A stretch of DNA of 49,211 nucleotides. Origin: Candidatus Altimarinota bacterium (GTDB lineage Bacteria > Patescibacteriota > Gracilibacteria > JANQMV01). Below are positions 1 through 9,552 of this stretch, piece after piece. Each line of letters begins with the position of its first letter. The stretch's first letter is position 1. The notes under the pieces are model-generated. The model was not told where the DNA came from, made no database searches, and saw nothing but the letters and a program-made list of their open reading frames with translations. The position numbers and the translations under genes are program-made. The stretch lies in NCBI GenBank assembly GCA_028279865.1, contig JANQMV010000049.1, positions 1-49,211 of the forward strand. Reading direction: 5' to 3'.

Positions 1-1571
1 TAATCCGACTCACTCATTATTTTAAAACTCACCACTCCTTCCCAATCCTTGAGGTTCAATGCACCTGTTAATAATTTTTTAATTTTAGTTGATGTTTCCT
101 GACGAATCAAATTAAAACAAACTGCTTGGTAACCGATTGCGTTTAGTGTCTCCGAGCCTTCTCCTGCATAATAATCTGTGGAATTAAACATCGAAAAACC
201 CTCAAATTTAAATAAGTTTAGTACTTGGTCAGATAAACCAAATTCTTTCAATTTTGATTTTTTCCTCCATTGATGCAGCTTGTCTGCATGCTCATCTTTA
301 ACTTTAACAATAACCCTGCCGGTGATAACTTGCCTGAAAATCTCTGCAAAAATCGGATCATTCACCATATCTTTAGAAAAAAAGTAATGCCCCACAGAAT
401 CACTATCTCTGAGATGTTTCTTTACCTCACCATCCTTTTCTTTTTTGAGATAAAGCATGAGCATCATTTCATGAACTCTCCAGTTATTTAGCTCTTTGTA
501 CTCTATCTGGTAATTATTTTCACCAAAAATAGAATCTAAATTTTTTCTAATCAACTCTTTATTCTGCTCATAAGCTTCTTGATCAATCTTCTTTTTTTCT
601 TTTAATTTTGATTTAAAAGTATCTCTTACATATTCACCTCTTTGTTCTAGGTAATGGTTAAAAAATGCCTCCAGAAAAGTTTTGGCATGATAACGTAAGC
701 CCGTCGCCATCAGTGCATCTGCAAAATGGTAAAGCTCCAGCAATTTTTCAGGCTTCATTTCTCCCGGAGTTTCTAGATTGTGTAATTTTTCCGCAAAAGA
801 AACCGATAAGTTCATTAAGTGCTTCGCAGCGATTATTTTAATTACATAATCATTCCGTCCTAAATCCTCGCTGCTTAAAGTAATCTTCTCACCTTTTCCT
901 ATTTTTACGACAGCATCTTTTTCATAAATATGTCGAGAAACTTTTAACCTTTTTGAAAAATTAGTAAAAAATTCCGCCAATGTCTCTGCTACATTAGAAC
1001 CAAAATTTTCCTTTACAAAACGATATAAGTCTTTCAAAAATTCTTCCTGCTTTGCTGCAACTCCGCCTCTTTCACACTGCTCCTCAGATTTGTAGTGAAT
1101 AATTCTTTGGCCTAAGACATCGAGAACATCTTCAAGCACATCATGCAAAATCGCTAAAACAAGATTTTTTGTCTCCTTTTTAATGTTCTTTATTTGGATA
1201 TTTACTGCTGTTTTTGCTTGATAAAAAAGTTCAATCTCATTTTTGGCGCTTGTTTCAAGGTGGCTAAGAAAACTTTCTCCCGTCCTTCTTTTCAAATTAT
1301 CAACAGCTAAAGCGGCAAGCAAAAAAGTACATTTGATTATCGGCAAAAAAGTTTTGTCTTTTTCTAATCCGTATTTTTCAAATAATGCTGCAATTTCTTC
1401 AACCTCTTGATAACACCTAGAAAGAGTTTGTGCAAAGTTAAAATCAGGACTAAGTATAGGAATCCAATCTTTAAGAAACTCTTCTGATTCTGGATCAAGT
1501 TCGCCAAAAATAGAAATCATTAAATTTTCTTCTATATCACTTACATTTGCTGTTGACGGAGATCTTTCCAT
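1..1571 (-). CDS. HD-domain protein, RelA/SpoT-hydrolase-like, 3' end outside window
   Basis: An open frame of 523 codons starts at the ATG at 1571 and runs off the left edge without any stop. An HDVLED motif (H143, D144, E147, D148) lies in a helical region, and about 120 residues later a segment reading AEKLHNLETPGEMKPEK resembles the ADRLHNMRT-LGALRPEK stretch of RelA/SpoT hydrolase domains. Known members hydrolyse (p)ppGpp with a metal held by the HD residues. The C-terminal 200 residues are not recognised; they could be a divergent synthetase part or something else. The gene is divergent from the rubrerythrin gene. The HD assignment is fairly safe, the ppGpp role is inference. Confidence 0.55.
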   Translation of the reverse strand, partial: MERSPSTANVSDIEENLMISIFGELDPESEEFLKDWIPILSPDFNFAQTLSRCYQEVEEIAALFEKYGLEKDKTFLPIIKCTFLLAALAVDNLKRRTGESFLSHLETSAKNEIELFYQAKTAVNIQIKNIKKETKNLVLAILHDVLEDVLDVLGQRIIHYKSEEQCERGGVAAKQEEFLKDLYRFVKENFGSNVAETLAEFFTNFSKRLKVSRHIYEKDAVVKIGKGEKITLSSEDLGRNDYVIKIIAAKHLMNLSVSFAEKLHNLETPGEMKPEKLLELYHFADALMATGLRYHAKTFLEAFFNHYLEQRGEYVRDTFKSKLKEKKKIDQEAYEQNKELIRKNLDSIFGENNYQIEYKELNNWRVHEMMLMLYLKKEKDGEVKKHLRDSDSVGHYFFSKDMVNDPIFAEIFRQVITGRVIVKVKDEHADKLHQWRKKSKLKEFGLSDQVLNLFKFEGFSMFNSTDYYAGEGSETLNAIGYQAVCFNLIRQETSTKIKKLLTGALNLKDWEGVVSFKIMSESD

Positions 1572-1727
1572 ACAAAAAACTTTTCCAAAGATAAGGTAGT
1601 AAAATTTACAATTTTAAGCTATTTTTGTCAAGTTTATATTATTTTTTAGCGAAACAATCTAGTTAACTAAAAGCAAAATTTAGTGTATAAAATTGAGTAC
1701 TGATTTTGTCTTTTAATTCATAAATTT

Positions 1728-2387
1728 ATGAACGTAGAAAAAAAGTACCAAAGCTACAAATGCAATATCTGCGGAAATGTCGTAGAAGTACAGGAAGTCG
1801 GAGGAGGAGAGCTTATTTGTTGTGCAGAACCGATGGAATTAACCACCAAAGAACTAACTCCGGTAAACTTAATGAAAGCTTTTGCAGGAGAATCTCAAGC
1901 AAGAAACAAGTATGAATTTTGGGCAAAAGTTGCCAAAAAAGAAGGTTATGAAAAAATCTCAGAATTATTCCAAGAAACCGCCAACAACGAACAAGAACAC
2001 GCCAAACAAGAATTCAAGGCTTTCAATGAATTAATGGGAAAAAACAAACTTGAAAACACAGCAACAAATCTGGAAATGGCAGCCGCAGGAGAGCATTTTG
2101 AAAATCAAGTCATGTACCCCGAATTTGCAGAAATCGCCGATGCAGAAGGTTACGGAGAAATTGCCGAACTGTTTCGCAAAATCAGCAAAATCGAAGAACA
2201 CCACGAAGCACGCTACAAAAAACTAAAAGCACTGATTGAAGGAGAAAAGGTTTTTGTAGCCGAAGAAGAAATTGCTTGGATCTGCCGTAAATGTGGACAC
2301 ATTCACACAAGCAAGACCGCACCGGAAAAATGCCCCGTCTGCAAACATCCTACAGGGTATTTTGAAAAAGTTTGTGAAAAATTCTAG
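1728..2387 (+). CDS. Desulforedoxin-rubrerythrin-rubredoxin fusion
   Basis: Three iron domains follow each other in 219 residues. Residues 10-33 form a desulforedoxin-type Cys4 site (C12, C15, C31, C32). Residues 45-170 form the rubrerythrin diiron four-helix bundle, with [12 protein letters not shown], the NEQEHAK helix, [13 protein letters not shown] and the IEEHHEARY helix supplying Glu and His ligands. The C-terminus is a rubredoxin-like CxxC...CPVC knuckle. Rubrerythrins reduce hydrogen peroxide in the cytoplasm of anaerobes. The next gene is a superoxide reductase with a very similar N-terminal domain, so the two form a superoxide-to-peroxide-to-water pair. No Shine-Dalgarno motif precedes the ATG. 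Confidence 0.93.
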   Translation: MNVEKKYQSYKCNICGNVVEVQEVGGGELICCAEPMELTTKELTPVNLMKAFAGESQARNKYEFWAKVAKKEGYEKISELFQETANNEQEHAKQEFKAFNELMGKNKLENTATNLEMAAAGEHFENQVMYPEFAEIADAEGYGEIAELFRKISKIEEHHEARYKKLKALIEGEKVFVAEEEIAWICRKCGHIHTSKTAPEKCPVCKHPTGYFEKVCEKF

Positions 2388-2402
2388 TTTTTTTCAATTA
2401 TT

Positions 2403-2429
2403 CCTCCCTTTTTAAGTGAGTTTGGGAGG
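2403..2429. repeat. Intergenic inverted repeat after rubrerythrin
   Basis: CCTCCC and GGGAGG arms flank a loop just after the rubrerythrin stop. It could act as a terminator, but no clean T-run follows, and it resembles other GC-rich palindromic pieces scattered through the window. Confidence 0.4.
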
Positions 2430-2482
2430 GTTAATATTAGTAAAACAGGAAAAAAATATCATGGATACTTAATTACCTTTAA

Positions 2483-2527
2483 CCCTCTCAGCCTGCTTGT
2501 CGGCAGACAGGTCTCCCTTAAAAGGAG
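2483..2527 (+). repeat. Dispersed palindromic repeat, copy 1
   Basis: A CTCAGCCTGC-TGTCGGCAGACAG core followed by CTCCCTTAAAAGGAG. The same sequence with few differences lies in reverse orientation at 25658-25705. Both copies are intergenic. Each contains nested hairpins (CTGTC/GACAG and CTCC/GGAG). Confidence 0.6.
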
Positions 2528-2580
2528 AAAAGTAAAAGGATTCTATCTTTTTTAATCTTTACACTTTAAACTTATCTACT

Positions 2581-2967
2581 ATGACTGAACGTAATCAAAT
2601 TTATAAATGTGAACACTGCGGCATTATTACTTCTGTCATTCAAGCTGGAGGAGGAGCACTAGTCTGCTGTGGAACGGAAATGCAACTAATGGAAGCAAAA
2701 GCAACCGCACAAGAAGGTAAAGAGAAACATGTACCTGTAATTGAAATTGATGGAAGTACTGTGAGTGTAAGCGTGGGTTCTGTTCCACATCCAATGGAAG
2801 AAGCACACTTCATCTCTCTAATTCAGTTAATGCAAAATGGAAAAGTCATCATGGGCAAAACTCTCTCTCCGGGAGAAGAACCAAAAGCAGTCTTTTATAA
2901 TATCGAAAACACCGAAAATCTTTCTGCGAGAGAATTATGTAACCTTCATGGACTTTGGGAGAGTTAG
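2581..2967 (+). CDS. dfx: Superoxide reductase (desulfoferrodoxin)
   Basis: A two-domain superoxide reductase of 128 residues. The N-terminal desulforedoxin site uses C10, C13, C29 and C30. The catalytic site II is complete: the EKHVP motif (K49, H50), H70 and H76 in VPHPMEEAHF, and C120 with H123 in CNLHGLW. The enzyme reduces superoxide to hydrogen peroxide without making oxygen, drawing electrons from rubredoxin-type carriers. It lies 193 bases after the rubrerythrin fusion gene on the same strand; a repeat element fills the gap, so cotranscription is uncertain although the functional link is clear. Confidence 0.95.
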   Translation: MTERNQIYKCEHCGIITSVIQAGGGALVCCGTEMQLMEAKATAQEGKEKHVPVIEIDGSTVSVSVGSVPHPMEEAHFISLIQLMQNGKVIMGKTLSPGEEPKAVFYNIENTENLSARELCNLHGLWES

Positions 2968-3012
2968 AAAATTCTTTAATTCTAAAAAAAAGCCTGAATA
3001 GTATTCCCTTTG

Positions 3013-3133
3013 TCATCCCGGAATTTTATCTTTGGTGTTAAAAAGATAATAACTAAAATATCCGGGATCTAGTTATTCTTTGGAAAAATTGAAAAATAGT
3101 CATACAAGATTCCTGCCTTCGCAGGAATGACAA
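3013..3133. repeat. Intergenic palindromic repeats, including a perfect hairpin at 3109-3128
   Basis: The first part has CCCGG and CCGGG arms (about 3018 and 3062) flanking an A/T-rich middle. The second is the perfect hairpin ATTCCTGC-CTTC-GCAGGAAT at 3109-3128. Its exact reverse complement, including flanking bases, occurs at 47488-47511 in front of glmS. These are dispersed repeats and not gene-specific signals. Confidence 0.65.
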
Positions 3134-3151
3134 AAAAATTTATTTTTTACT

Positions 3152-3640
3152 ATGCAAATCGCCATCATCTCCGACTCCCATGGAAGCCTAGACAGGCTTA
3201 CACAGGTCTTTGACAATCTACAAAACGCAGGGATAAAACATGTCATCCACGCCGGAGACGGAATTAATTATGGAATCGAAGATATTTTTAAAGAACATCC
3301 TGAAATTCAGGTTTATTACGCCTTAGGCAACTGTGATGTAAATCGTGAATTAATTGATAAAATGACAAAACTATCTAACTTAATGATAGATAATGTTGTA
3401 CTGGCGGAAATTAACGGAGTTAAAATAGGAGCTTCACATGTCGAAGGAATTGCGGAAAATGTTTTAAAAAATGAAAATGTGCAAGTCTTTTGTCACGGGC
3501 ATACGCACAGACCAAAAGTTTCAGAAAAAAATCACAAGCTTGTCCTAAACCCGGGAGCACTTATGGAAGATGGTAAATATTTTTTGCTCAATTTGGAGAC
3601 TTTGGATGTAGAACAAAAGCGATTTGATGAAAAGTTTTAA
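3152..3640 (+). CDS. YfcE/MJ0936-type metallophosphoesterase
   Basis: A 162-residue calcineurin-like phosphoesterase with all metal-binding motifs: SDSHG (D8, H10), AGDG, LGNCD, a later ASH, and GHTHRP near the C-terminus. The family hydrolyses phosphodiesters in vitro; the natural substrate is generally unknown. It ends 41 bases before the convergent unknown gene. Length is normal for the family. Confidence 0.88.
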   Translation: MQIAIISDSHGSLDRLTQVFDNLQNAGIKHVIHAGDGINYGIEDIFKEHPEIQVYYALGNCDVNRELIDKMTKLSNLMIDNVVLAEINGVKIGASHVEGIAENVLKNENVQVFCHGHTHRPKVSEKNHKLVLNPGALMEDGKYFLLNLETLDVEQKRFDEKF

Positions 3641-3681
3641 ATTTAGGCATTATTTCTGAAAGCATAACATCTGTGTTACCT

Positions 3682-4404
3682 TTATTTGTCATATTTTTGC
3701 AAAGCAATAGCTCCAAATGGATTTAGAATCTGATCCATCTCAAGCCCTGTCACCTGAGATGTAGGATCAGGCTCTATCCAACCATCGGGAAAAACTAAAG
3801 GACTTACTCCAGAGTTTTTAGGAACAGCAGCCACTGGATTTAAGATTACATCAATTTCATTAAAAGGCTTTCCTTGTTCTAGGATCACTGGTGGTCTCCA
3901 AGATCTAAAATCAATATGTCTTCCAAGTGCATTTGTATAATCAAGAGACAAAGGTGTTGATTTTGGACCAATCGCAATTGCTGCACAGTCAGGCAATGCG
4001 ACACCATCAACAATAACTTTAATACTACCATTAATGCCAGAACTCTGAAGCTTAATCAGATCTTCAGAAATAAGTTCTTTAGCGATCGAAACAGCTTCAT
4101 CGACGAATTTTTTCAACTCCTCAAATTCCACGCCGTCCCGAATTAATTTTTGTAATCTATCATAAAGTTTTTGCAAATTTTCATTTTCTGTTCTGAAAAC
4201 TTTCTCTTCCTTTAAAGCACCCATCATCACATCTATTTTTTGAATATTATAAATATCTTCATCAGCAAGCATCAAAGACACATCTGAAACTTCAGAAATC
4301 AAATCATCTAATAAATGTTTTTTTGAAAAGTCAGTTTCTTTTAATTCAGAAGGCATAAATTTATGAATTAAAAAACTGTTTTTGGCGACATACAACAATA
4401 ACAT
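3682..4404 (-). CDS. Hypothetical protein, 240 aa
   Basis: I do not recognise this protein. The first half is acidic and helical and could form a coiled coil (residues 30-120). The second half is richer in Pro and Gly, with segments such as GSIKVIVDGVALPDCAAIAIGPKS and two Pro-rich loops. There is no signal peptide or membrane segment. The ATG at 4356, giving a start MPSELKE, is an equally plausible start and would remove 16 hydrophobic residues. No operon partner is visible; aroE lies divergently to its right. Confidence 0.6.
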   Translation of the reverse strand: MLLLYVAKNSFLIHKFMPSELKETDFSKKHLLDDLISEVSDVSLMLADEDIYNIQKIDVMMGALKEEKVFRTENENLQKLYDRLQKLIRDGVEFEELKKFVDEAVSIAKELISEDLIKLQSSGINGSIKVIVDGVALPDCAAIAIGPKSTPLSLDYTNALGRHIDFRSWRPPVILEQGKPFNEIDVILNPVAAVPKNSGVSPLVFPDGWIEPDPTSQVTGLEMDQILNPFGAIALQKYDK

Positions 4405-4539
4405 TTTTTTACTTCATTGTAAATACATAAAAAAACTTAAAACTATCTGCCAAGATTAATTTGCCCTTAGTTCAATAAAAACTTAAAATCAATTTACAAA
4501 CTTTCGACCTTAAGCTTTACATTTTTAACATTTTTTCTC

Positions 4540-5340
4540 ATGCAAACCTACGGAATCCTCGCCCATCCAGTCGAACACTCACAATCCCCCACCATCCACA
4601 ACGCCGGCTTTCAGGCGCTCGGTATTGATGCTGAGTACGTGAAATTTGACATCAAAGCAAATGAGCTTAAGGCTTTTATGCGAAAAATACGTGATGAAAA
4701 AATCACAGGACTCTCTGTCTCTATGCCACATAAAATAAACATCATTCAACACCTCGACAAGATCACACCAGCCGCTCAAGAAATGCAAGCAGTCAACTGT
4801 GTTTATTGGGAAAATGAAAAACTTTGCGGAACAAATACGGATTACTACGGAGCGATACGAGCACTTGTGGAAAAAACAGACTTAAACAATAAAAAAATTG
4901 TCATCTTCGGCGCAGGAGGAGCCGCACACGCCATTGCCTACGGGTTAAAAGAAAAAAAAGTTACAATGACAATTCTTGATCGCACCATGCAAAAGTCCCA
5001 AACACTTGCCTGCCAATACAAAACCGAATACGGCATAGCTTCCGCTCATCCCGTTGATAAATATGATATTATTATAAACACAACTCCCTTGGGAATGTAT
5101 CCGGATACAGATAGTACCATACTCAAAGCCAAAGATTTAAAGCCCAACCAAATTGTTTATGATATTGTTTACAACCCATTGAACACAAAACTTATACAAG
5201 AAGCCCGAAAAGCCGGCTGTAAAGTCATCACAGGAGAAAGAATGTTTTTATACCAAGGAGTGAAACAGTTCGAAATCTGGACAGACGAAATAGCTCCTCT
5301 CGAAGCTATGGAAAACGCCTTAATGCAAGAACTGACCTAA
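4540..5340 (+). CDS. aroE: Shikimate dehydrogenase
   Basis: A 266-residue enzyme with the substrate-binding N-terminal motif HSQSPTIHN, the conserved SMPHK motif with catalytic Lys, NTDYYG, and the NADP-binding loop FGAGGAAHAIAYGL. It reduces 3-dehydroshikimate to shikimate in chorismate synthesis. The other aromatic genes here are only trpC-trpF at 33732-35414, so the pathway is dispersed. It ends 8 bases from the convergent subtilase gene. No ribosome-binding motif is seen upstream of the ATG. Confidence 0.94.
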   Translation: MQTYGILAHPVEHSQSPTIHNAGFQALGIDAEYVKFDIKANELKAFMRKIRDEKITGLSVSMPHKINIIQHLDKITPAAQEMQAVNCVYWENEKLCGTNTDYYGAIRALVEKTDLNNKKIVIFGAGGAAHAIAYGLKEKKVTMTILDRTMQKSQTLACQYKTEYGIASAHPVDKYDIIINTTPLGMYPDTDSTILKAKDLKPNQIVYDIVYNPLNTKLIQEARKAGCKVITGERMFLYQGVKQFEIWTDEIAPLEAMENALMQELT

Positions 5341-5348
5341 AAAACTCC

Positions 5349-7439
5349 TTACTTACTCAAAATTCTAAAAATAATTTCTGACATCTCGCCACGAGTGATG
5401 TTTTTCGCATTACGAAAAGAACTCAAATACAAGTTGTTTTGCTCTGCATATTCCGTAAAAGGAACAAACCATTCCTCCCCCGCTCTTGCCTCTCTTGTCC
5501 AGATTTTAAAAGCATTGAGCGTTATCTTAAAAGCCTCAACCACATTGATTTCCCGCTCCGGCTTAAAAGTATTATCCGCATAGCCGCTAATCACACCATT
5601 CTCCTTCGCCGCACAAACGTATTTGGCAAACCACTGTGTAGCAACATCATCAAAACAGTCCTTCCCTTCCAGTGTAAAATCAGCAGCCTCCATCACAATC
5701 TTGATAAACTCGGCACGATTAATCGTATTAAAAGGTTTAAAAGAATTATCCGCATAACCATCAACAATTTCCTCATTTCTTAAGTATTCAATCGCCTCTC
5801 TGTATTTTGAATATTTTATATCCGTAAATTCGGTTTCGTTTACTGGCTCCGGCTCGGAATCTGCCTCTATCTCAAGATAGTTATCCTCCTCGGAATAATT
5901 TTCCAATAAATCTTCTATCGTCTCTTCCGCATCCAGAACACCATTTCTCGCATTCGAAACAATATAGTGAGACAAGGCCGCATTAGAAATCTCAGGATAC
6001 GCAGAAAGTATAAGTGCAGCCAATCCTGTTACCATTGGAGCGGAAAAAGAAGTTCCTTCAGCTGCCGTAGTATAAAAATCCTCTGCAGCAGATTTTGGTG
6101 CTATTGTGCTTGCGATTTCTTCACCCGGAGCATAGACATCCACACAATCTCCATAATTTGACCACTCGGCTTTTTCAGTACCATCCCTTTTACTCGCCCC
6201 CACTCCGATAATCACCCCTTTCTGCTTGCCATCATTACACACCGGAGATTGTGGAATTTTTGATAAATCATAGCCAACTTCTCCGTTTGGGTCTCCATTT
6301 CCTGCAGACACAACTACAAGTACATTATGGTCATCAGCATACTCGATAGCTTCATCATAATCGCTCGAAAAACCCGTCGTAAGCTTATTACCCAAACTTA
6401 TATTAATCACTCTTGCCCCATTATCGACCGCATAATAAATCGCCTCCAAAATATCTTTTGTCTTACATTGATTCGCACTACAGACAATCAAAGGCATCAT
6501 TTTAACCTTCTCCGCAATACCCGCAACACCAATCTGATTGTCCCGAATTGCACCAATAATACCTGCAACCATTGTACCGTGCGAACCAAGTTGCGTGACT
6601 TCGTTTGTTTCTTTCACAAAATTATAGCCCAAAAAATCGTCCACATAGCCATTTGCGTCATCATCAATTCCATTTCCGATAATTTCTCCGGGGTTTGACC
6701 AAAGCTTTCCCTGCAAGTCTTCGTGATTTTGATAAATTCCATCATCAATAATCGCCACAACGACATCCTCCTTAGGTTTGATTAATTCCCAAGCCTCAGG
6801 TATTGCAATAATTTTGAGATAATTTTGATAATATGAATACTCATCGTCAGTAATAGGCTGAAGCACATCAAAACGATGAGAAACAGAAAGTCCATCATTG
6901 GGATAAACAAAAACCTCTTCCGCATCTTCAACATCCGGAATTTCAACGCTAATCAAACTTGCGCCCCATTCAATAATTTTACCTCCTCGGCTGGAAAACT
7001 CATTACCAAAATTCACACTACCTCCATCCTCACCAAATCCACTTCCAAGAATTTGTAAAATCGCTCCCGCAGGCAGACCTGTAACCACCTGATTATCCTG
7101 AGCTAATGCTTTAATAACCGGTTGAATTTTATAAGGGAATTCAGTTATATAGTAAAAATTATCATCATAAACCTTTATCACTCCTCCTGCCTTAATATTG
7201 TAAGGAATTGTAATTTTAATTATTTTATCGCTCCACGAAAGTATTCCCGAACTATTTGAATCAAAACAATGCTCCGTATCATTAAAACAAATCACTCCTC
7301 GGGAAGCACCAAAACCTTCACCAACCAAACTCGCCACATCATCCTGCTTAATACCTTCGAGAGACTCATTTGAAGCAGCAACTTTTAAGCTAAATAAGCA
7401 AGCAGCGAGAAGGAAAACAAAAGCAAATTTATTCTTCAT
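5349..7439 (-). CDS. Secreted subtilisin-like serine protease with SLH repeats
   Basis: A 696-residue exported protease. Residues 1-22 form a signal peptide. Residues 30-195 hold two IPT/TIG-like folds (GAGVI-like and LQILGSGFGEDGG). The S8 catalytic domain follows with D232 in IIDDG, H287 in SHGTMVAG and S464 in EGTSFSAP. A Glu-rich linker leads to two good S-layer-homology repeats (about 555-600 and 615-655) and a degenerate third. SLH repeats normally tether proteins to the cell wall, so this is probably an anchored surface protease. It lies 68 bases upstream, in transcription order downstream, of a lipoprotein gene on the same strand. Confidence 0.93.
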   Translation of the reverse strand: MKNKFAFVFLLAACLFSLKVAASNESLEGIKQDDVASLVGEGFGASRGVICFNDTEHCFDSNSSGILSWSDKIIKITIPYNIKAGGVIKVYDDNFYYITEFPYKIQPVIKALAQDNQVVTGLPAGAILQILGSGFGEDGGSVNFGNEFSSRGGKIIEWGASLISVEIPDVEDAEEVFVYPNDGLSVSHRFDVLQPITDDEYSYYQNYLKIIAIPEAWELIKPKEDVVVAIIDDGIYQNHEDLQGKLWSNPGEIIGNGIDDDANGYVDDFLGYNFVKETNEVTQLGSHGTMVAGIIGAIRDNQIGVAGIAEKVKMMPLIVCSANQCKTKDILEAIYYAVDNGARVINISLGNKLTTGFSSDYDEAIEYADDHNVLVVVSAGNGDPNGEVGYDLSKIPQSPVCNDGKQKGVIIGVGASKRDGTEKAEWSNYGDCVDVYAPGEEIASTIAPKSAAEDFYTTAAEGTSFSAPMVTGLAALILSAYPEISNAALSHYIVSNARNGVLDAEETIEDLLENYSEEDNYLEIEADSEPEPVNETEFTDIKYSKYREAIEYLRNEEIVDGYADNSFKPFNTINRAEFIKIVMEAADFTLEGKDCFDDVATQWFAKYVCAAKENGVISGYADNTFKPEREINVVEAFKITLNAFKIWTREARAGEEWFVPFTEYAEQNNLYLSSFRNAKNITRGEMSEIIFRILSK

Positions 7440-7507
7440 ATTTTTATTTTATTAAATTTAGCAATAAATAATTTACCCTTACTCCACCGGCAAAGCAATG
7501 ACTTAAA

Positions 7508-8344
7508 TTAAATTTTCTTAGAGTTAACATAAATCTCTCCATTAAGCACTTTAATACTTTCTATGCGCTCACCTGTTTCTTTTCTCCAAAGCTCTTCAGC
7601 CCCTCCCTCTGTACGAGCAATTGCAACAACTGATTGAAAGTCCGGAGTAGGAAGAATCAAAACAAATCGACTTTCGGAATGGTCTTCCAAAACTGCGAAT
7701 AAATTTAAATTTCTTGAACCGATCACATGTGTTGTATAACCAGAAAGACCTGCAACTTTAGTGATTTTCTCATCACGCATTTGATAAAATTCAACCTCTT
7801 GATCAATATGCGGTCTTTTGACAAGAGCCAGTTCAGGCTCTGCATTTGGTCCAAAGGGAGCTACAGCGAGAACATGCATCCATCCGCTTGATAAAGTATC
7901 TGACTCTGCCAGTTTTGTACCATCTTGAGCATAAACCGCAACTTGCGCCCCTGCTCCATTTCCACTTAGAGTAGCGATAATTTCCTGCACACCATCTCCG
8001 TTTAAATCTCCCAAAGTAGGAAAGAGACCCTCAAAAACTTGCGGTGAAAAATCAATTTTTCGCACATTCTCACCCTCAATGATCGCTAGACTTTCCGCCT
8101 CAATGGAATCCCCCAAAACAGCATGTTTGTATTTATCTGTGGGATCAGTCAGAAGAAATTTTTTATTTCCCTCAAAAACAGCCACAGCATCAGGTAAAGG
8201 CTGAAGATTCTTTTCTGCAAATACGGCTGAATCTGAACGCTCTTCAGTCAAAACTTTGTTATGGTTAATTTTCGGTTCTTCCAAGGTAGTCTGACATCCG
8301 GCAAAAAAAACACTAATTCCCATGATTAAGAAAATTTCTTTCAT
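7508..8344 (-). CDS. Lipoprotein with FG-GAP/VCBS-like segment
   Basis: A 278-residue predicted lipoprotein. The signal peptide ends in a lipobox FFAGC with lipidated C17. One calcium-loop-like stretch, GDLNGDGVQEIIATLSGNG, resembles FG-GAP/VCBS beta-propeller blades; other blades are degenerate. It precedes the surface protease gene on the same strand and could be cotranscribed with it. No enzymatic motif is visible, so its function is unknown beyond a surface-exposed role. Confidence 0.7.
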   Translation of the reverse strand: MKEIFLIMGISVFFAGCQTTLEEPKINHNKVLTEERSDSAVFAEKNLQPLPDAVAVFEGNKKFLLTDPTDKYKHAVLGDSIEAESLAIIEGENVRKIDFSPQVFEGLFPTLGDLNGDGVQEIIATLSGNGAGAQVAVYAQDGTKLAESDTLSSGWMHVLAVAPFGPNAEPELALVKRPHIDQEVEFYQMRDEKITKVAGLSGYTTHVIGSRNLNLFAVLEDHSESRFVLILPTPDFQSVVAIARTEGGAEELWRKETGERIESIKVLNGEIYVNSKKI

Positions 8345-8415
8345 AAACTAAATTTAAAACTTCTTAAAATATAGCATAGTTTCAAAATTTAACTAAGTTT
8401 GAGGAAAATCACAGC

Positions 8416-8604
8416 ATGCAGAAAGTAAAAAGTTTATATTCTAACTTAAAAAAAACGGGAAAAGAAAAAATTGTCTGCCCAAACGGATGCCCTGTTGATC
8501 AAATTTCCAAAGAAGGAGACAAATGCTTCTGTGGAGAAACTATTGAAAAGACTTGCCCGGTCTGCAATAGAGCCTACTCAAACTGTGATTGTGAATCTTG
8601 TTAA
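8416..8604 (+). CDS. Small Cys-rich zinc-ribbon protein, 62 aa
   Basis: A short protein with eight or nine cysteines in pairs: CPNGC, CFC, CPVC and a terminal CDCESC. This would hold one or two zinc ions. The N-terminal third is basic. The family is not recognised. It is followed after 117 bases by the baeRF-like gene on the same strand. Confidence 0.6.
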   Translation: MQKVKSLYSNLKKTGKEKIVCPNGCPVDQISKEGDKCFCGETIEKTCPVCNRAYSNCDCESC

Positions 8605-8721
8605 AAAAGCGTGATTAAAACACCAAGGCAATCTTTGAGAAACTCAAAAAAATTGATTTAAAAAAGAAAACACGTAAATTATTTAGGTGTAGACGAGCCT
8701 TTTATTTTTTAACTTTATTCT

Positions 8722-9528
8722 ATGCCTAAAAAAGAAATTTTAAGCAAACTTCAAAAGATTTCTTCAAAAAAACTCCCTATTTTTAGCCTTTTTCTCAAGA
8801 TTGATCGCAAAGATCAGCCTTTTAACAAAGTTAAAATTACACTAAAAAATCTTCTAAAATCACGTGAAGGACAATTTGAATCCCGTGATCAAAAAAATTA
8901 TTTTAAAGCAATCAGCCAAAAATTAACCGAATATATCCAGCAGCATATTCCGCAAACACGCTATCACGGCATTGCTATTTTTGCGGGAGGAGATGATGAT
9001 ATTTTTGAAGTCATTGAATTAAATTTAATTCCCAAAACAGTTCAGGATATTTTGGTTTTGGAAAGGGAACCTTTTTTGGATGTATTTAATTTCTATGATA
9101 AGAAATACAAAAAGTTCGCTCTCACCGTAACAAATGAAAGACAAACAAAACTATTTTTGGTGCAGGGTAACAATATTTTAAAAATCAGTGAATACACCCT
9201 GACTATCGAAAGAAAAACCGACCGAGAAGGAGTCTTTCGCTCAGGTAAAGGTTCTTCAGGAGGCGGAACTTCTGAAAACCTGGATGAAAAAGAAATGGAT
9301 TTGCGCAGGCATTTCAAACAAATCAGTCACGAACTGTCCAAAATTTATCAAACAGAAAACATCAATGCCCTCATTATCGCAGCCACCAAAAAAACCTTAC
9401 CGATCTTGGAAAAAGAAATTAGCAAACCTCTGACAAAAATCCTTACCGCAAAATGGGCAAATGACTTTACCAAACTGGATGAAGTCTCTCTACTCAATAA
9501 AGTAAAAGACTTCGAAAAAAATATGTAA
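8722..9528 (+). CDS. baeRF-like (archaeo-eukaryotic release-factor-related) protein
   Basis: A 268-residue protein whose layout matches the bacterial relatives of eRF1/Pelota (baeRF/VLRF1 families). It has an N-terminal alpha-beta domain, a central segment reading FALTVTNERQTKLFLVQGN with the typical beta strand, then a Gly-rich loop (GKGSSGGGTSE, about 174-184) in the place where eRF1-like proteins carry the catalytic loop, and a C-terminal Rossmann-like part. Known relatives act on stalled ribosomes. I assign the superfamily by pattern only. The gene is convergent with the SulP gene and shares a terminator with it. Confidence 0.5.
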   Translation: MPKKEILSKLQKISSKKLPIFSLFLKIDRKDQPFNKVKITLKNLLKSREGQFESRDQKNYFKAISQKLTEYIQQHIPQTRYHGIAIFAGGDDDIFEVIELNLIPKTVQDILVLEREPFLDVFNFYDKKYKKFALTVTNERQTKLFLVQGNNILKISEYTLTIERKTDREGVFRSGKGSSGGGTSENLDEKEMDLRRHFKQISHELSKIYQTENINALIIAATKKTLPILEKEISKPLTKILTAKWANDFTKLDEVSLLNKVKDFEKNM

Positions 9529-9552
9529 TCCTGCAGATAAACATAATTTCTA

